The notes under the pieces were generated by a model. It worked only from the letters and a program-made list of their open reading frames with translations, ran no database searches and was not told the DNA's origin. A program made the translations under genes and the position numbers. A stretch of 64,000 nucleotides of DNA from Bordetella genomosp. 8 (GTDB lineage Bacteria; Pseudomonadota; Gammaproteobacteria; Burkholderiales; Burkholderiaceae_B), in assembly GCF_002119685.1 (NCBI RefSeq), contig NZ_CP021108.1, positions 248,001 through 312,000 on the forward strand, in the 5' to 3' direction. Position 1 is the stretch's first letter; the number at the start of each line of letters is the position of its first letter. Below are positions 8,636 to 17,327 of this stretch, in pieces.

Positions 8636-9598
8636 TTAACGCCGCGTCGGCGTTCGTTTGGCTGCGGGCCGTCCGCGTGAAGGCGCCTGTTTGCCGATGC
8701 GATCCTCCAGGAACTCGATCAATGCCTGGACGCGGGCCGTGCGGCCGATGCGCGTAGGCACCAGCATCACGATGGGCGCGCTGTCGAACTCCCAATCGGC
8801 CAGCACGCGAACCAGCCTTCCGGCGGACACCGCTTCCGCGGCATCCCATTCGGATCGCAACACCAGTCCCAGCCCTTCTTCGGCCCACTGTCGCGCGACC
8901 ACGCCATCGTTGGTGGAGTACGCCGGCGCGATACGCAGGGTTTCCTGTTCGGCGCGCCGCTGCCCGCGTCCGGCGCTGCGCGGGCGCACGTGCCACAAGG
9001 TGACGTCCTCATTGTTTTCGCGGATGCAGATGCAGCTGTGCCGGACCACGTCGCGCGGCGTGCGGGGCACGCCATGGGTGCGCAGGTAGGCGGGGCTTGC
9101 GCAGAGCCAGCGTTCGTTGGATGCCAGGGTACGCGCGATCCAGGACGAATCGCGTACCGCGCCGATATGGATGATGGCGTCCGCATCGTGCCTGTCGGGC
9201 CAGGGCGTTTCGCGCAGCTCGAGCTCCAGGCGCAGGGCAGGATGCGCCCTGGCGAACTCGGCGATCAAGGGCGCGATGTGCTGGCGTCCGTAGCCGAATG
9301 GCGCCGAGACGCGCAGCGTGCCGGTCAGCTGGCGGGCATCCTGCCGCAGGGAATCGCACAGGCTGTCCAGCTGCGCGAGCATCGCGCTGGCGTCGCGGGC
9401 GAAACGCTCGCCTTCGGCCGTCAGGCTCAGCCGTCTGGCGGTGCGCGAAGCCAGTGTCACGCCCAGCGTGGCCTCCAGTTTCCGCAGCCTGATCGACAGG
9501 GCCGGCGGCGTGACATCGAGCGCGCGCGCGGCGGCGGTCAGCGACGTTCCGTTCAGCAATGCCGCCGCCAGTTGCAGGTCATCGATCTGGATCATCAT
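8636..9598 (-). CDS. LysR-family transcriptional regulator
   Basis: The 320-residue protein has the LysR helix-turn-helix (about residues 14-45, with SLTAAARALDVTPPALSIRLRKLE). A periplasmic-binding-type effector domain (about 90-295) follows, and then a basic tail. It is divergent from the HAD/TctC/PLP-enzyme genes at 9670 and is their likely activator. The 71-bp divergent gap is very AT-rich, with TTAAA and TTTAA facing each other around a T run at 9600-9612, which suits a LysR T-N11-A site. Confidence 0.88.
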   Translation of the reverse strand: MMIQIDDLQLAAALLNGTSLTAAARALDVTPPALSIRLRKLEATLGVTLASRTARRLSLTAEGERFARDASAMLAQLDSLCDSLRQDARQLTGTLRVSAPFGYGRQHIAPLIAEFARAHPALRLELELRETPWPDRHDADAIIHIGAVRDSSWIARTLASNERWLCASPAYLRTHGVPRTPRDVVRHSCICIRENNEDVTLWHVRPRSAGRGQRRAEQETLRIAPAYSTNDGVVARQWAEEGLGLVLRSEWDAAEAVSAGRLVRVLADWEFDSAPIVMLVPTRIGRTARVQALIEFLEDRIGKQAPSRGRPAAKRTPTRR

Positions 9599-9669
9599 TA
9601 AATTTTTTTTAACGATTGATGTCGGAGCATTAAACCACGGCGGCAGTTCTGGCAGGTAGAGTGCGGCTC

Positions 9670-10338
9670 ATGAACACGACCTCCACCCCTACCTATCCAC
9701 GCGCGGTGCTGTTCGATCTGCTGACGGCGCTGCTGGACTCCTGGACCGTCTGGAACGCTGCCGCCGGCTCGGAGGAGCATGGCCGCGCATGGCGTGCCAG
9801 GTATCTGCAGCTGACCTACGGCTGCGGCGCCTACGAGCCCTACGAGGCGCTGGTCCGCCAGGCGGCGCGTGACACCGGCCTGCCCTTGTCGGCGCCCGCC
9901 GCGCTGGAGGCGCACTGGGACGAACTGCCGCCCTGGGATGGCGCGCGCGAGCTGCTGGCGGCGTTGCGGCCGCACTGCAAACTGGCCGTGGTGACGAACT
10001 GCTCCCGCGTGCTGGGGACGCGGGCCGCGGCGATCATGGGTATCGATTGGGATGTCGTGGTGACATCCGAAGAGGCCGGCTTCTACAAGCCCGATCCGCG
10101 TCCCTACCGGATGGCGCTCGATCGGTTGGGGATCGAGGCGTCGGACGCCGCTTTCGTCGCGGGGTCGGGCTACGACATGTTCGGCACCGCGGCGGTCGGG
10201 CTGAGGACGTTCTGGCACAACCGCGTCGGGCTGTCATTGCCGGCGGGCGCCAGGGCGCCGGACGCGCAGGCCGCGACCTTGGCGCCGGCCTTGGCCTGGC
10301 TGCAATCCCTGCATGCAAGTCCACCCGCGTCATCCTGA
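9670..10338 (+). CDS. HAD-superfamily hydrolase, haloacid-dehalogenase-like
   Basis: The 222-residue protein carries HAD motif I as FDLLTALLD near residue 15 (nucleophile Asp). Motif II is VVTNCS, motif III is the Lys in FYKPDPRPY, and the last motif is GSGYDMFGTAAVG. The size and helical cap resemble 2-haloacid dehalogenases and phosphoglycolate phosphatase relatives. An ATG at 9670 is used; a GTG nine bases upstream is possible. It is the first gene after the LysR divergent promoter and is followed after 13 bp by a TctC gene. The substrate is not evident. Confidence 0.75.
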   Translation: MNTTSTPTYPRAVLFDLLTALLDSWTVWNAAAGSEEHGRAWRARYLQLTYGCGAYEPYEALVRQAARDTGLPLSAPAALEAHWDELPPWDGARELLAALRPHCKLAVVTNCSRVLGTRAAAIMGIDWDVVVTSEEAGFYKPDPRPYRMALDRLGIEASDAAFVAGSGYDMFGTAAVGLRTFWHNRVGLSLPAGARAPDAQAATLAPALAWLQSLHASPPASS

Positions 10339-10351
10339 CCTGGAGTCCGCC

Positions 10352-11371
10352 GTGATTCGTATCCCCCTGACTCGCACCCGCCTTGCGCGCGCCTCGATAG
10401 CCGTCGCCGCGCTCGCGTTCGTCGGCCTGCTCGCCGAACCGGCCCACGCCCAGGCGCCGGCGGCTGACTTTCCGCAGCGTGCCGTGACCCTGATCGTGCC
10501 GTTTCCTCCCGGCGGGCCCAGCGACGCGCTGGCGCGCGGTTTCGCGCAGCAGATGGGCAAGCGCCTGGGCCAGGCGGTGATCGTCGAGAACCTGGCAGGG
10601 GCCGGCGGCACCATCGGGCTGGCCAAGGTGGTCAGGTCGGCGCCCGATGGCTATACCCTAGGCTTCGGCACCATAGGCACGCATGTGGCGAACGTGGCGC
10701 TCTACAAAAAGCTGCCCTACGACCCGATCGCGGATTTCCAGCCGGTCGGCCTGGCCGGTTCCGCGCCCATGCTGCTGCTCGGCAAGGCCAACCTGCCGGC
10801 CAACAATCTGCGGGACTTCGTCGCCTGGCTGGGCACCAACAAGGACAGCGCTTCCTACGGCAGCGCCGGCGTGGGATCGATTTCGCACTACGGCTGCGTG
10901 CTCCTGCTGGCGTCGCTGAAGGTCAACGTGACCCACGTGCCGTACAAGGGCGTGGCGCCCGCGATGAATGACCTGATGGGCGGACAGACCGACTTCATGT
11001 GCGACCAGACCACGACGGCATTGCCGCAGGTCGCCGGGAGCAAGATCAAGGCCCTGGCGGTGCTGTCGTCGTCGCGGCTGCCGCAACTGCCGAACGTCGC
11101 CACGGCGAGCGAGGCGGGCTACGCGCTGAACGTGCAGGCCTGGAACGCCATCTTCGCGCCACGCGGCACGCCCGCGCCGGTCATGGCGCGCCTGACCGCG
11201 GCGTTGACGGCGTCTGCGGCGGACCCGGATTTTCGTAGACAGATGCAGGGCGTGGGTGTCGACCTGCCGTCCGGCGCCGGCGCGGCCCCGGACGTCGTGA
11301 CCGGCCTGATCACGCGCGGTTTGCGCGACGACGTTCCCGCGCTCAAGGCCAAGGTCGATACGCTGGATTAA
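10352..11371 (+). CDS. Bug/TctC-family periplasmic solute-binding protein
   Basis: A 339-residue receptor with a signal peptide ending in AHAQA. TctC signatures are IVPFPPGGPSDALAR and VIVENLAGAGGTIGLAK, then a lobe with HVPYKGVAPAMNDL. The GTG at 10352 is chosen because TGGAG lies 7 bases upstream; the ATG at 10313 would overlap the HAD gene and add a non-signal leader. It lies between the HAD hydrolase and a PLP enzyme, which suggests import of their substrate, perhaps a hydroxy- or amino acid. Confidence 0.88.
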   Translation: MIRIPLTRTRLARASIAVAALAFVGLLAEPAHAQAPAADFPQRAVTLIVPFPPGGPSDALARGFAQQMGKRLGQAVIVENLAGAGGTIGLAKVVRSAPDGYTLGFGTIGTHVANVALYKKLPYDPIADFQPVGLAGSAPMLLLGKANLPANNLRDFVAWLGTNKDSASYGSAGVGSISHYGCVLLLASLKVNVTHVPYKGVAPAMNDLMGGQTDFMCDQTTTALPQVAGSKIKALAVLSSSRLPQLPNVATASEAGYALNVQAWNAIFAPRGTPAPVMARLTAALTASAADPDFRRQMQGVGVDLPSGAGAAPDVVTGLITRGLRDDVPALKAKVDTLD

Positions 11372-11378
11372 TGCACTC

Positions 11379-12524
11379 ATGAACGCCACTTTGAACACCA
11401 TCGATACGCCCGCCGCCATCATCGACCTGCCGCGCGCCATGCGGAATATCCGGCGCATGCAGGACCGCATGGATACGTTGGGGGTCGCTTTCCGGCCCCA
11501 TGTGAAGACCTCGAAATGCGAGAACGTCGTCCGCGCGCAGGTGGACGCGGGCGCGCGTGGCATTACCGTGTCCACGCTGAAAGAGGCGGAGCAGTTCTTT
11601 GCGGCCGGGATCGATGACATCCTCTATGCCGTGGGCATGGCGGCGCATCGGTTGCCGCTGGCCCTGGCGCTGCGCCGCCGTGGATGCGATCTGACCATCA
11701 TCACCGACAGCGTGGTGTCCGCGCGCCAGATCGCCGAGTTCGGCCGTGAGCAGGACGAACGGTTTCCCGTGCTGATCGAAGTCGATACGGATGGCCACCG
11801 GTCGGGGCTGCATCCCGATAGCGACGAGCTGCTGGCGGTTGCGGCGGTGCTGCATGAGGCCGGCATGCAGGTCAAGGGCGTGATGACCCATGCGGGATCG
11901 AGCTATGAACTGAACACGCCGGAAGCCTTGGCGGCGCTGGCGGAGCAGGAGCGCGCGGGATGCGTGCGCGCGGCGGAACGCGTGCGCGCCGCCGGTATTC
12001 CGTGTCCGGTGGTCAGTGTAGGCTCCACGCCCACCGCGCTGAGCGCGACGGACCTGCACGGCGTGACGGAAGTCCGCGCCGGTGTGTACGTGTTCTTCGA
12101 CCTGGTCATGCACAACGTCGGCGTATGCGCCATGGACGACATCGCCTTGAGCGTGCTGGCGACCGTGATCGGCCACCAGGCGGAAAAAGGCTGGGCCATC
12201 GTCGACGCCGGTTGGATGGCCATGAGCCGCGACGTCGGCACGTCGAAACAGCAGCGCGATTACAAGTACGGTCAGGTCTGCGGCATCGACGGGCAAGCGC
12301 TCGACGGCTATCTGCTGATCGGCGCCAACCAGGAACATGGCATCGTCGCGCGCGCCGGTGGCGCGGCGGACGGCATCGACGACATCGTCGCCCGCTTTCC
12401 CATCGGCACGCGCCTGCGCATCCTGCCTAACCACGCCTGCGCCACGGGGACGCAGTTCGAGCAATACCAGGCCTTGTCGGCGGACGGCAAGCTGGACGCG
12501 TGGGGACGCTTTCACGGGTGGTGA
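11379..12524 (+). CDS. PLP enzyme of the D-threonine aldolase / D-serine dehydratase (DSD1) family
   Basis: The 381-residue protein has the fold-type III (alanine racemase-like) TIM barrel. The PLP lysine is Lys43 in PHVKTSK. Near the C-terminus PNHACATG supplies the His and Cys that bind a divalent metal in D-threonine aldolase and D-serine dehydratase. These enzymes cleave D-beta-hydroxy-amino acids to glycine plus aldehyde, or deaminate them. It starts 7 bp after the TctC gene. The adjacent flavoenzyme operon and racemase family protein make D-amino acid use the simplest reading. Confidence 0.82.
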   Translation: MNATLNTIDTPAAIIDLPRAMRNIRRMQDRMDTLGVAFRPHVKTSKCENVVRAQVDAGARGITVSTLKEAEQFFAAGIDDILYAVGMAAHRLPLALALRRRGCDLTIITDSVVSARQIAEFGREQDERFPVLIEVDTDGHRSGLHPDSDELLAVAAVLHEAGMQVKGVMTHAGSSYELNTPEALAALAEQERAGCVRAAERVRAAGIPCPVVSVGSTPTALSATDLHGVTEVRAGVYVFFDLVMHNVGVCAMDDIALSVLATVIGHQAEKGWAIVDAGWMAMSRDVGTSKQQRDYKYGQVCGIDGQALDGYLLIGANQEHGIVARAGGAADGIDDIVARFPIGTRLRILPNHACATGTQFEQYQALSADGKLDAWGRFHGW

Positions 12525-12536
12525 TCGGCCCTTCTC

Positions 12537-12542
12537 TATAAT
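12537..12542 (+). promoter_or_regulatory. TATAAT box before the flavoenzyme operon
   Basis: A consensus -10 hexamer lies about 80 bp before the gene at 12621. No convincing -35 box is seen 17 bp upstream, so this could be an activator-dependent promoter. Confidence 0.35.
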
Positions 12543-12620
12543 CATCGTCCTGCTTTTCCGTGCTCAACGGCGTTGAGAATATTTGAGAGCCCTTAAGTAG
12601 CAAGGGATGAGTGGCAAGCG

Positions 12621-13826
12621 ATGATTGTGAGTGGTGGCGCCAGCACGCATATCGTCATCGTCGGCGCCGGCATCGTGGGCGCGTCGGCGGCGTATTTCCT
12701 GCGGCAGGCGGGGTGCGACGTGACGGTGCTGGACGCGGCGACGCCGGCGGCCGGGGCGTCGGGGGCATCGGATGGATTGGTGTCGGTGGGCAGCAAGAAG
12801 CCCGGCTTCCTGATGAATATCGCCCGCCATGCGCGCGATTTCTACATCGAACTGGAAAGCCAGGGGCTGCTGCGGGGATTGTTCCAGCAACGACCGACCT
12901 TCCTGTTCGCGCGCAACGAGGCCGAGGCGGAGATCATGGCCTTGCACGGGCGAGACTTGCAGCATGCCGGAGTGCGCGTGGAAAGCCTGGATGGCGCGGG
13001 GTTCGCGCGGGCGGTGCCGGGCGTGTCGCACGCGATGGTGGCTGCCCTGGCGGTGCCCGACGATGGCCACGCGCTGGGCTACCAGATCGTCGATCGCATG
13101 CTGAAGCAATCCGGCGCGCGCGTGGTGCGGCAGGCGCCCGTGCGCCGCATCAAGGCCGAGCGCGGCCGGGCCTTGGGCGTGGCGACGGATGCCGGCGACT
13201 ATGACGGCGACGCGGTGCTGATCGCCGCCGGCCTGGGGTCCACCGCGCTGGCGGGCCTGGGCGACATCCTCATTCCCCGCAAAGGCCAGATCATCATCAC
13301 GGACCGGGCGAGCGACAATGTCGCCGCCTTCGCTGGGCCGCTGATGTCCGCCGCCTACCTGGCCGCGAAACGCAATGCCGATGCTTCCAGGCGCGACCCG
13401 GTCAGCCTGGTGATCGATCCCTTGAACACCGGGCAGCTATTGATCGGTGGCACGCGCGAGGACGGCCTGGCGGACCGCGAGACCACCGTGAACCACGTGT
13501 CGCGCATCCTGCGGGAAGCGCTGGCCGTCTATCCACCGCTGGAGAGGCGCCGCGTGATACGTACGTTTTCGGGTGTGCGCACCGCCAGCGTCGATGGCCT
13601 GCCTATCGTCGGCAGGCATCCCACGATCGAAGGGCTGACGATCGCCACCGGATTCGAAGGCGACGGCATCTGCCTGGGTCCGCTGATGGGCCGCCTGGCC
13701 GCCGAGATCGCGCTGGGCCGCGGCTGCGACCTGGATATCGACGCATTGTCTCCGGGGCGCTTCGCCACCACATCCACCATATCCGCCGCGTTCCCCGCAT
13801 CCGCAGCGGCCGGAGCCCGACCATGA
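12621..13826 (+). CDS. FAD-dependent amine/amino-acid oxidoreductase, HcnC/beta-subunit-like
   Basis: The 401-residue DAO-type flavoprotein has the dinucleotide-binding motif IVGAGIVGASAAYFL (about residues 13-27). A C-terminal GFEGDGICLGP closes the FAD site. Its partners are a small [2Fe-2S] protein and a second flavoprotein with a cluster domain, the same trio as HcnABC (glycine to cyanide), opine oxidases and D-hydroxyproline dehydrogenase. This subunit would oxidise the amine. It overlaps the next gene by 4 bp. The racemase and amino-acid ABC genes downstream favour a D-amino acid or opine over cyanogenesis. Confidence 0.78.
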   Translation: MIVSGGASTHIVIVGAGIVGASAAYFLRQAGCDVTVLDAATPAAGASGASDGLVSVGSKKPGFLMNIARHARDFYIELESQGLLRGLFQQRPTFLFARNEAEAEIMALHGRDLQHAGVRVESLDGAGFARAVPGVSHAMVAALAVPDDGHALGYQIVDRMLKQSGARVVRQAPVRRIKAERGRALGVATDAGDYDGDAVLIAAGLGSTALAGLGDILIPRKGQIIITDRASDNVAAFAGPLMSAAYLAAKRNADASRRDPVSLVIDPLNTGQLLIGGTREDGLADRETTVNHVSRILREALAVYPPLERRRVIRTFSGVRTASVDGLPIVGRHPTIEGLTIATGFEGDGICLGPLMGRLAAEIALGRGCDLDIDALSPGRFATTSTISAAFPASAAAGARP

Positions 13827-14089
13827 ACCACTTCCACTGGAACGAAACGGCGATTCCATTCCGTCCCGGCGAAACGGTGGCCCTGGCCTTGCGGCGCGCC
13901 GGGGTCGAACACTTCGGGCCCGCCGCTGGCGGTCAACAGGCCCGCTACTTCTGCGGCATCGGGCAATGCCAGGCCTGCCTGGTGTCGATCGACGGCGGTG
14001 CCGCGGTCGAGGCCTGCCTGACACCGGCGCGGCCCGATGCGGTCGTCGCGCCGGGCGCGTTCCAGGGAGAGCGGCATGTCGGCCCATGA
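13823..14089 (+). CDS. (2Fe-2S)-binding protein, HcnA/gamma-subunit-like
   Basis: The 88-residue ferredoxin-like protein carries Cys44, Cys49, Cys52 and Cys65 (CGIGQCQAC plus a later AC), the spacing seen in HcnA and other small subunits of heteromeric amine oxidases. It carries electrons within the complex formed with its neighbours. It is translationally coupled on both sides: 4 bp overlap upstream and 14 bp downstream. Confidence 0.82.
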   Translation: MNHFHWNETAIPFRPGETVALALRRAGVEHFGPAAGGQQARYFCGIGQCQACLVSIDGGAAVEACLTPARPDAVVAPGAFQGERHVGP

Positions 14090-15404
14090 CGACCGGCACG
14101 GCGCGGGCACCCCGGCCGGCATCGACGTACTCGTGGTGGGCGCCGGCCCCGCCGGCGTCAGCGCGGCGATCGAAGCGGCCAGGCGCGGTGCGCGGGTCTT
14201 GCTGGTGGAGCAGCGTCCCCATGCGGGCGGCGCCATCCACCGCGCAGCGCATGACGGCGGTCCCAGCGCCGTGCCCATGCCGGCACGGCACAAACGCAAT
14301 TGGGCCAGGCTGCTGCGGCAAATGGCGGCGCTGTCCGATCGCATCCGACTGCTGACGTCGACGGTGTTCCTGGGTATCGACGGCGACGGCGTCTGCATGC
14401 TCGACAACCGCACCGCCGGCCAGGTGAAACTGGTCCGGGCGCGGGCCGTCATCTACGCCATCGGCGCCACCGAGCGCGCGCCGCACGTCCCCGGCTGGGA
14501 GTTGCCCGGCGTCGTCACGGCCGGTGGCCTGCAGGTGCAGATGAAGGAAAGCGGGCAGGCGCCGCAAGGCCGCATCCTGGTCGCCGGCAATGGCCCCCTG
14601 CCGCTGGCCCTGGGCGCGCAACTCGCCGCGCTGGGCAATGCGCCGGTGGCGGTGCTGGAGGCTGCCGACCCCTGGCGGAAGCTGTGGCGCCGGCCGCTCG
14701 CGATGGCTGGCCTGGCGACGGGTCCCTGGCAATTGCTGGAGGCCGCCGGCTACTTCCGGCGCCTGCGCGCGGCGCGGGTGCCTTACCTGACGGCTGTCTC
14801 CGTCAGCGCAATCAGCCGCGTGGATGGCCAGCTACGTGTCCGCACCCAGGCCTCGCGCGAAGCAGCGCGGGACTACCAGGTCGACGTGCTGGTGCTGCAT
14901 GCGGGGCTGGCCTGCAACGATCGGGGCATTCCGCGTGGCGACCTGCACGGGATCGTCATCGGCAGGGCCGGCGACTGCCATCGCATCCTGGGGGCGGACG
15001 CCGCGTTGGACGAGGGCCGCCGCGTGGCGGCGGTGGTCATGGCCAGGCTCGCCGGCGCGCCGCCGCGCGCGCCGCGGCGCCTTGCCGCGGAGGTTTTCCA
15101 GGAATCGGTATGGCGCCTGTACGAAAACGCCCGGCCGCCCGTGGATGGCGATACGATACTGTGCCGCTGCGAAGGCGTGACCGCCCGCGATCTCGCGGTC
15201 CGGGACCTGCCTTCCGCGCGCGAGACCCGGCTGGTCGGCCGCATCGGCATGGGCCTGTGCCAGGGACGCTATTGCGCCCATGCCGCGACCAGGGCGGGCG
15301 ACGACGCGAACGCCCTGACGCTGGCCGAGATCGACGGCGATGTCCCCCGCTGGCCCATCCGCCCCGTCTCCGTGAAGGCGTTGGCCGACGCCGGGGACCT
15401 ATGA
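14076..15404 (+). CDS. FAD/NAD(P)-dependent oxidoreductase with Bfd-like cluster domain, HcnB/alpha-subunit-like
   Basis: The 442-residue protein has an FAD motif (VVGAGPAGVSAAIEAARRG, about residues 17-35), a central second nucleotide-binding region (ILVAGNGPLPLALGAQL), and a C-terminal Bfd-type [2Fe-2S] site made by CRC and GMGLCQGRYC. This is the pattern of HcnB and opine oxidase subunit A. The ATG at 14076 is preceded by AGGGAGAG and lies inside the end of the [2Fe-2S] gene. It would accept electrons from the catalytic flavoprotein and pass them to the respiratory chain. Confidence 0.78.
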   Translation: MSAHDDRHGAGTPAGIDVLVVGAGPAGVSAAIEAARRGARVLLVEQRPHAGGAIHRAAHDGGPSAVPMPARHKRNWARLLRQMAALSDRIRLLTSTVFLGIDGDGVCMLDNRTAGQVKLVRARAVIYAIGATERAPHVPGWELPGVVTAGGLQVQMKESGQAPQGRILVAGNGPLPLALGAQLAALGNAPVAVLEAADPWRKLWRRPLAMAGLATGPWQLLEAAGYFRRLRAARVPYLTAVSVSAISRVDGQLRVRTQASREAARDYQVDVLVLHAGLACNDRGIPRGDLHGIVIGRAGDCHRILGADAALDEGRRVAAVVMARLAGAPPRAPRRLAAEVFQESVWRLYENARPPVDGDTILCRCEGVTARDLAVRDLPSARETRLVGRIGMGLCQGRYCAHAATRAGDDANALTLAEIDGDVPRWPIRPVSVKALADAGDL

Positions 15405-15460
15405 ACGAACGACCGCGCCACGCCTGCCCACCCGACTCCACTCCATCCGGTTCGCCATGA
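15401..15460 (+). CDS. Possible 19-codon linking ORF
   Basis: A tiny reading frame starts with an ATG that overlaps the preceding stop (ATGA at 15401-15404). It ends with a TGA that overlaps the next start (ATGA at 15457-15460). It may only carry ribosomes across the gap by reinitiation. The peptide (Met-Asn-Glu-Arg, then Pro/Ser-rich) shows no recognisable motif. Confidence 0.3.
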   Translation: MNERPRHACPPDSTPSGSP

Positions 15461-16167
15461 CCTCCAACCCGACTTCCCGTCCTGTCGTCCACGGCCTGAC
15501 GCTGGGCGTGCTCATGCTCGATACACGTTTCGTGCGCTTCCCCGGCGAGATCGGCAACGGCGCAACGTGGTCCGTGCCGCTGCAGTACAGGATCGTGCGC
15601 GGCGCGACGCCGGAGCGCGTGATCCAGGATCGGGGCCGGGGCCTGCTGGATCCCTTCGTCGACGCCGCGCTCGAACTGGTCGACCTGGGCGTGCGCGGCA
15701 TCACCACCAGTTGCGGTTTCCTGGCCCTGTTCCAGCGCGAACTGAGCGAGCGCCTGCCGGTGCCGGTGGCGACCAGCTCCCTGCTGCAGGTGCCCATGGT
15801 GGCGAGCATGCTGCCGGCCGGCCGGCGCGTGGGCATACTCACCATCGATCGCCAGTCCCTGACCGCGGCGCATCTTGCCGCCGTCGGCGTCGACCCCGCT
15901 ACGCCCATCGTGGGCATGCCGGAAGAAAGCCTGTTCCGCCGCGTCTTCACCGATCGGGCGGCGCCCGACGAGGCGGACTACGCCGTCCTGGAAAAGGAGA
16001 TGGTGGACGCCGCGCGTGCGCTCATGGCCCAGCACCCGGATGTGGGCGCGATCGTCTGCGAGTGCACCAATATGCCGCCCTTCGCCGCCGCCGTCCGCGC
16101 GGCGACCGGCGTGCCGGTATTCGACGTGGTCGGCATGCTGAAGTGGTTCATCGGCTCGCTGCGGTAG
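15457..16167 (+). CDS. Asp/Glu racemase superfamily protein
   Basis: The 236-residue protein has the two-cysteine architecture of aspartate/glutamate/hydantoin racemases and maleate isomerase: Cys86 in TTSCGF, with Cys201 and Cys203 in CECTNM as the second site. Racemisation of an amino acid in front of or behind the flavoenzyme trio is the likely role. A decarboxylase or isomerase of the same fold cannot be excluded. It is coupled to the preceding short frame by ATGA and followed by an amino-acid ABC transporter. Confidence 0.72.
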   Translation: MTSNPTSRPVVHGLTLGVLMLDTRFVRFPGEIGNGATWSVPLQYRIVRGATPERVIQDRGRGLLDPFVDAALELVDLGVRGITTSCGFLALFQRELSERLPVPVATSSLLQVPMVASMLPAGRRVGILTIDRQSLTAAHLAAVGVDPATPIVGMPEESLFRRVFTDRAAPDEADYAVLEKEMVDAARALMAQHPDVGAIVCECTNMPPFAAAVRAATGVPVFDVVGMLKWFIGSLR

Positions 16168-16396
16168 GCCGGCTTTTATTCAGGGTTTGCCCGCATTGCC
16201 GCCGGCATCCTGGCCGGCAGGGTGGGCAATTCGGCAACGTCCGGGCCATCGGATGCCAAAATCCCCGCGATTTCCGGGCCTTCGGGCCCTGGTGGACGGA
16301 TGGGCGCGATTAGAATGCCTTCCGGTGGATATGTCCGGGCCTGACGCGCCGGACGTTCTTGACGCTTCCAGGCGCTTACGCCTTCAGGAGAATTCC
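16168..16396 (+). promoter_or_regulatory. Upstream region of the amino-acid ABC operon
   Basis: This 229-bp gap has no supported gene. It contains a short GGGCC-TTCG-GGCCC hairpin at 16276-16289, a -10-like TAGAAT at 16311-16316, and the Shine-Dalgarno CAGGAG at 16385-16390 that selects the TTG start at 16397. Confidence 0.4.
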
Positions 16397-17230
16397 TTGA
16401 TCACACGTAGAAGTTTCGTATCGGCCACCTGCGCGTTCGGCCTGGGATCGATGATCTCGATGCCGGCGCTGGCGCAGACGGAATCGACCATGGCGCGCAT
16501 CAAGCGCACCAAGGTCCTGCGCACCGGCTTCGTCGCGGGCGCCGCGCCTTACTTCGTCAAATCGGTCGCCACCGGGCAATGGCAGGGGTTCTGCGTGGAC
16601 TTCGCCAATCAGCTGGCCGAATCCATGGGGGTGAAACTGCAGGCCATCGACACCACCTGGGGCAATGCGGTGCTGGACCTGCAATCGAACAAGATCGACT
16701 GCATGTTCGGCCTGGCGCCCACGGAGCAGCGCAAGAAGACCGTCGGCTTCACCGATCCGCTGTTCCAGAACACCTTCACGCTGGTCGCCAAGAAGGGCTT
16801 CGATCCCAAGACGTGGGACGATGTGAACAAGCCGGAAGTCCGCCTGTCCGTCGACCAGGGCTCCAACCAGGACACCTTCGCCACCCAATCGCTGCCCAAG
16901 GCGACGCTGAACCGCTTCGAGACCTCGGGCGACGCCACGCTGGCGCTGCAGACCGGACGCGTGGATGCGCAGGTCCTGGTCATCCTGCTGGCCGCCACCG
17001 TGTTGTCGAAGTCGCCCCAGCTGGGCCATCTGGTGATCCCCACGCCGGCCGCCACCGCGCCCACCGCGATCGGCGTGCAGAAGGAGCCCGACCAGGCCTT
17101 CACCGAGTACGTCAACCAGTGGCTGACTACCGAGCGCTCGAAGGGCCTGATCAAGCAGACCATCGTTGACAACATGCAGAAGCTGGCCGGCGTGGATCCC
17201 AAGCTGTTCCCCAAGGAAGCCACGTTCTGA
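16397..17230 (+). CDS. Polar amino-acid ABC transporter, substrate-binding protein (Tat-type signal)
   Basis: A 277-residue family 3 binding protein. The TTG start at 16397 is chosen because CAGGAG lies 6 bases upstream and it opens directly with a twin-arginine signal (TRRSFVS, then a hydrophobic stretch ending PALAQ). The longer frame from 16187 would bury this signal behind 70 residues. Ligand-domain features include LRTGFVAGAAPYF near the N-terminus and FTDPLFQNTFTLVA in the middle. It would bind an amino acid or opine in the periplasm for the permease and ATPase encoded next. Confidence 0.85.
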   Translation: MITRRSFVSATCAFGLGSMISMPALAQTESTMARIKRTKVLRTGFVAGAAPYFVKSVATGQWQGFCVDFANQLAESMGVKLQAIDTTWGNAVLDLQSNKIDCMFGLAPTEQRKKTVGFTDPLFQNTFTLVAKKGFDPKTWDDVNKPEVRLSVDQGSNQDTFATQSLPKATLNRFETSGDATLALQTGRVDAQVLVILLAATVLSKSPQLGHLVIPTPAATAPTAIGVQKEPDQAFTEYVNQWLTTERSKGLIKQTIVDNMQKLAGVDPKLFPKEATF

Positions 17231-17233
17231 TCG

Positions 17234-17267
17234 GCGGGGATGGGCGCCACGGCGGCGCCCTCCCCGC
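17234..17267 (+). terminator. Strong intercistronic hairpin between binding-protein and permease genes
   Basis: Arms 17234-17248 and 17254-17267 pair over 14 bp with one bulged T and a 5-base loop (ACGGC). It begins 3 bases after the stop codon and has no T tract. Such stem-loops after binding-protein genes usually block 3' exonucleases or cause partial termination, so the receptor is made in excess over the membrane parts. Confidence 0.6.
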
Positions 17268-17327
17268 GCACAGGCCGCGCCATGCCCGGGGCGCGGTCCA
17301 CCATAGCGGCAATATCAAGGAGTTGTT

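Noticed and set aside
12621-15404. HCN synthase (hcnABC) annotation
   Set aside because: The subunit layout matches, but the racemase and amino-acid importer next to it and the use of this trio in opine and D-amino-acid oxidases make cyanide formation the weaker reading.
16276-16289. GGGCC-TTCG-GGCCC hairpin as terminator of the racemase gene
   Set aside because: The stem is only 5 bp, over 100 bp from the stop codon, with no T tract. Noted in the region entry but not called.
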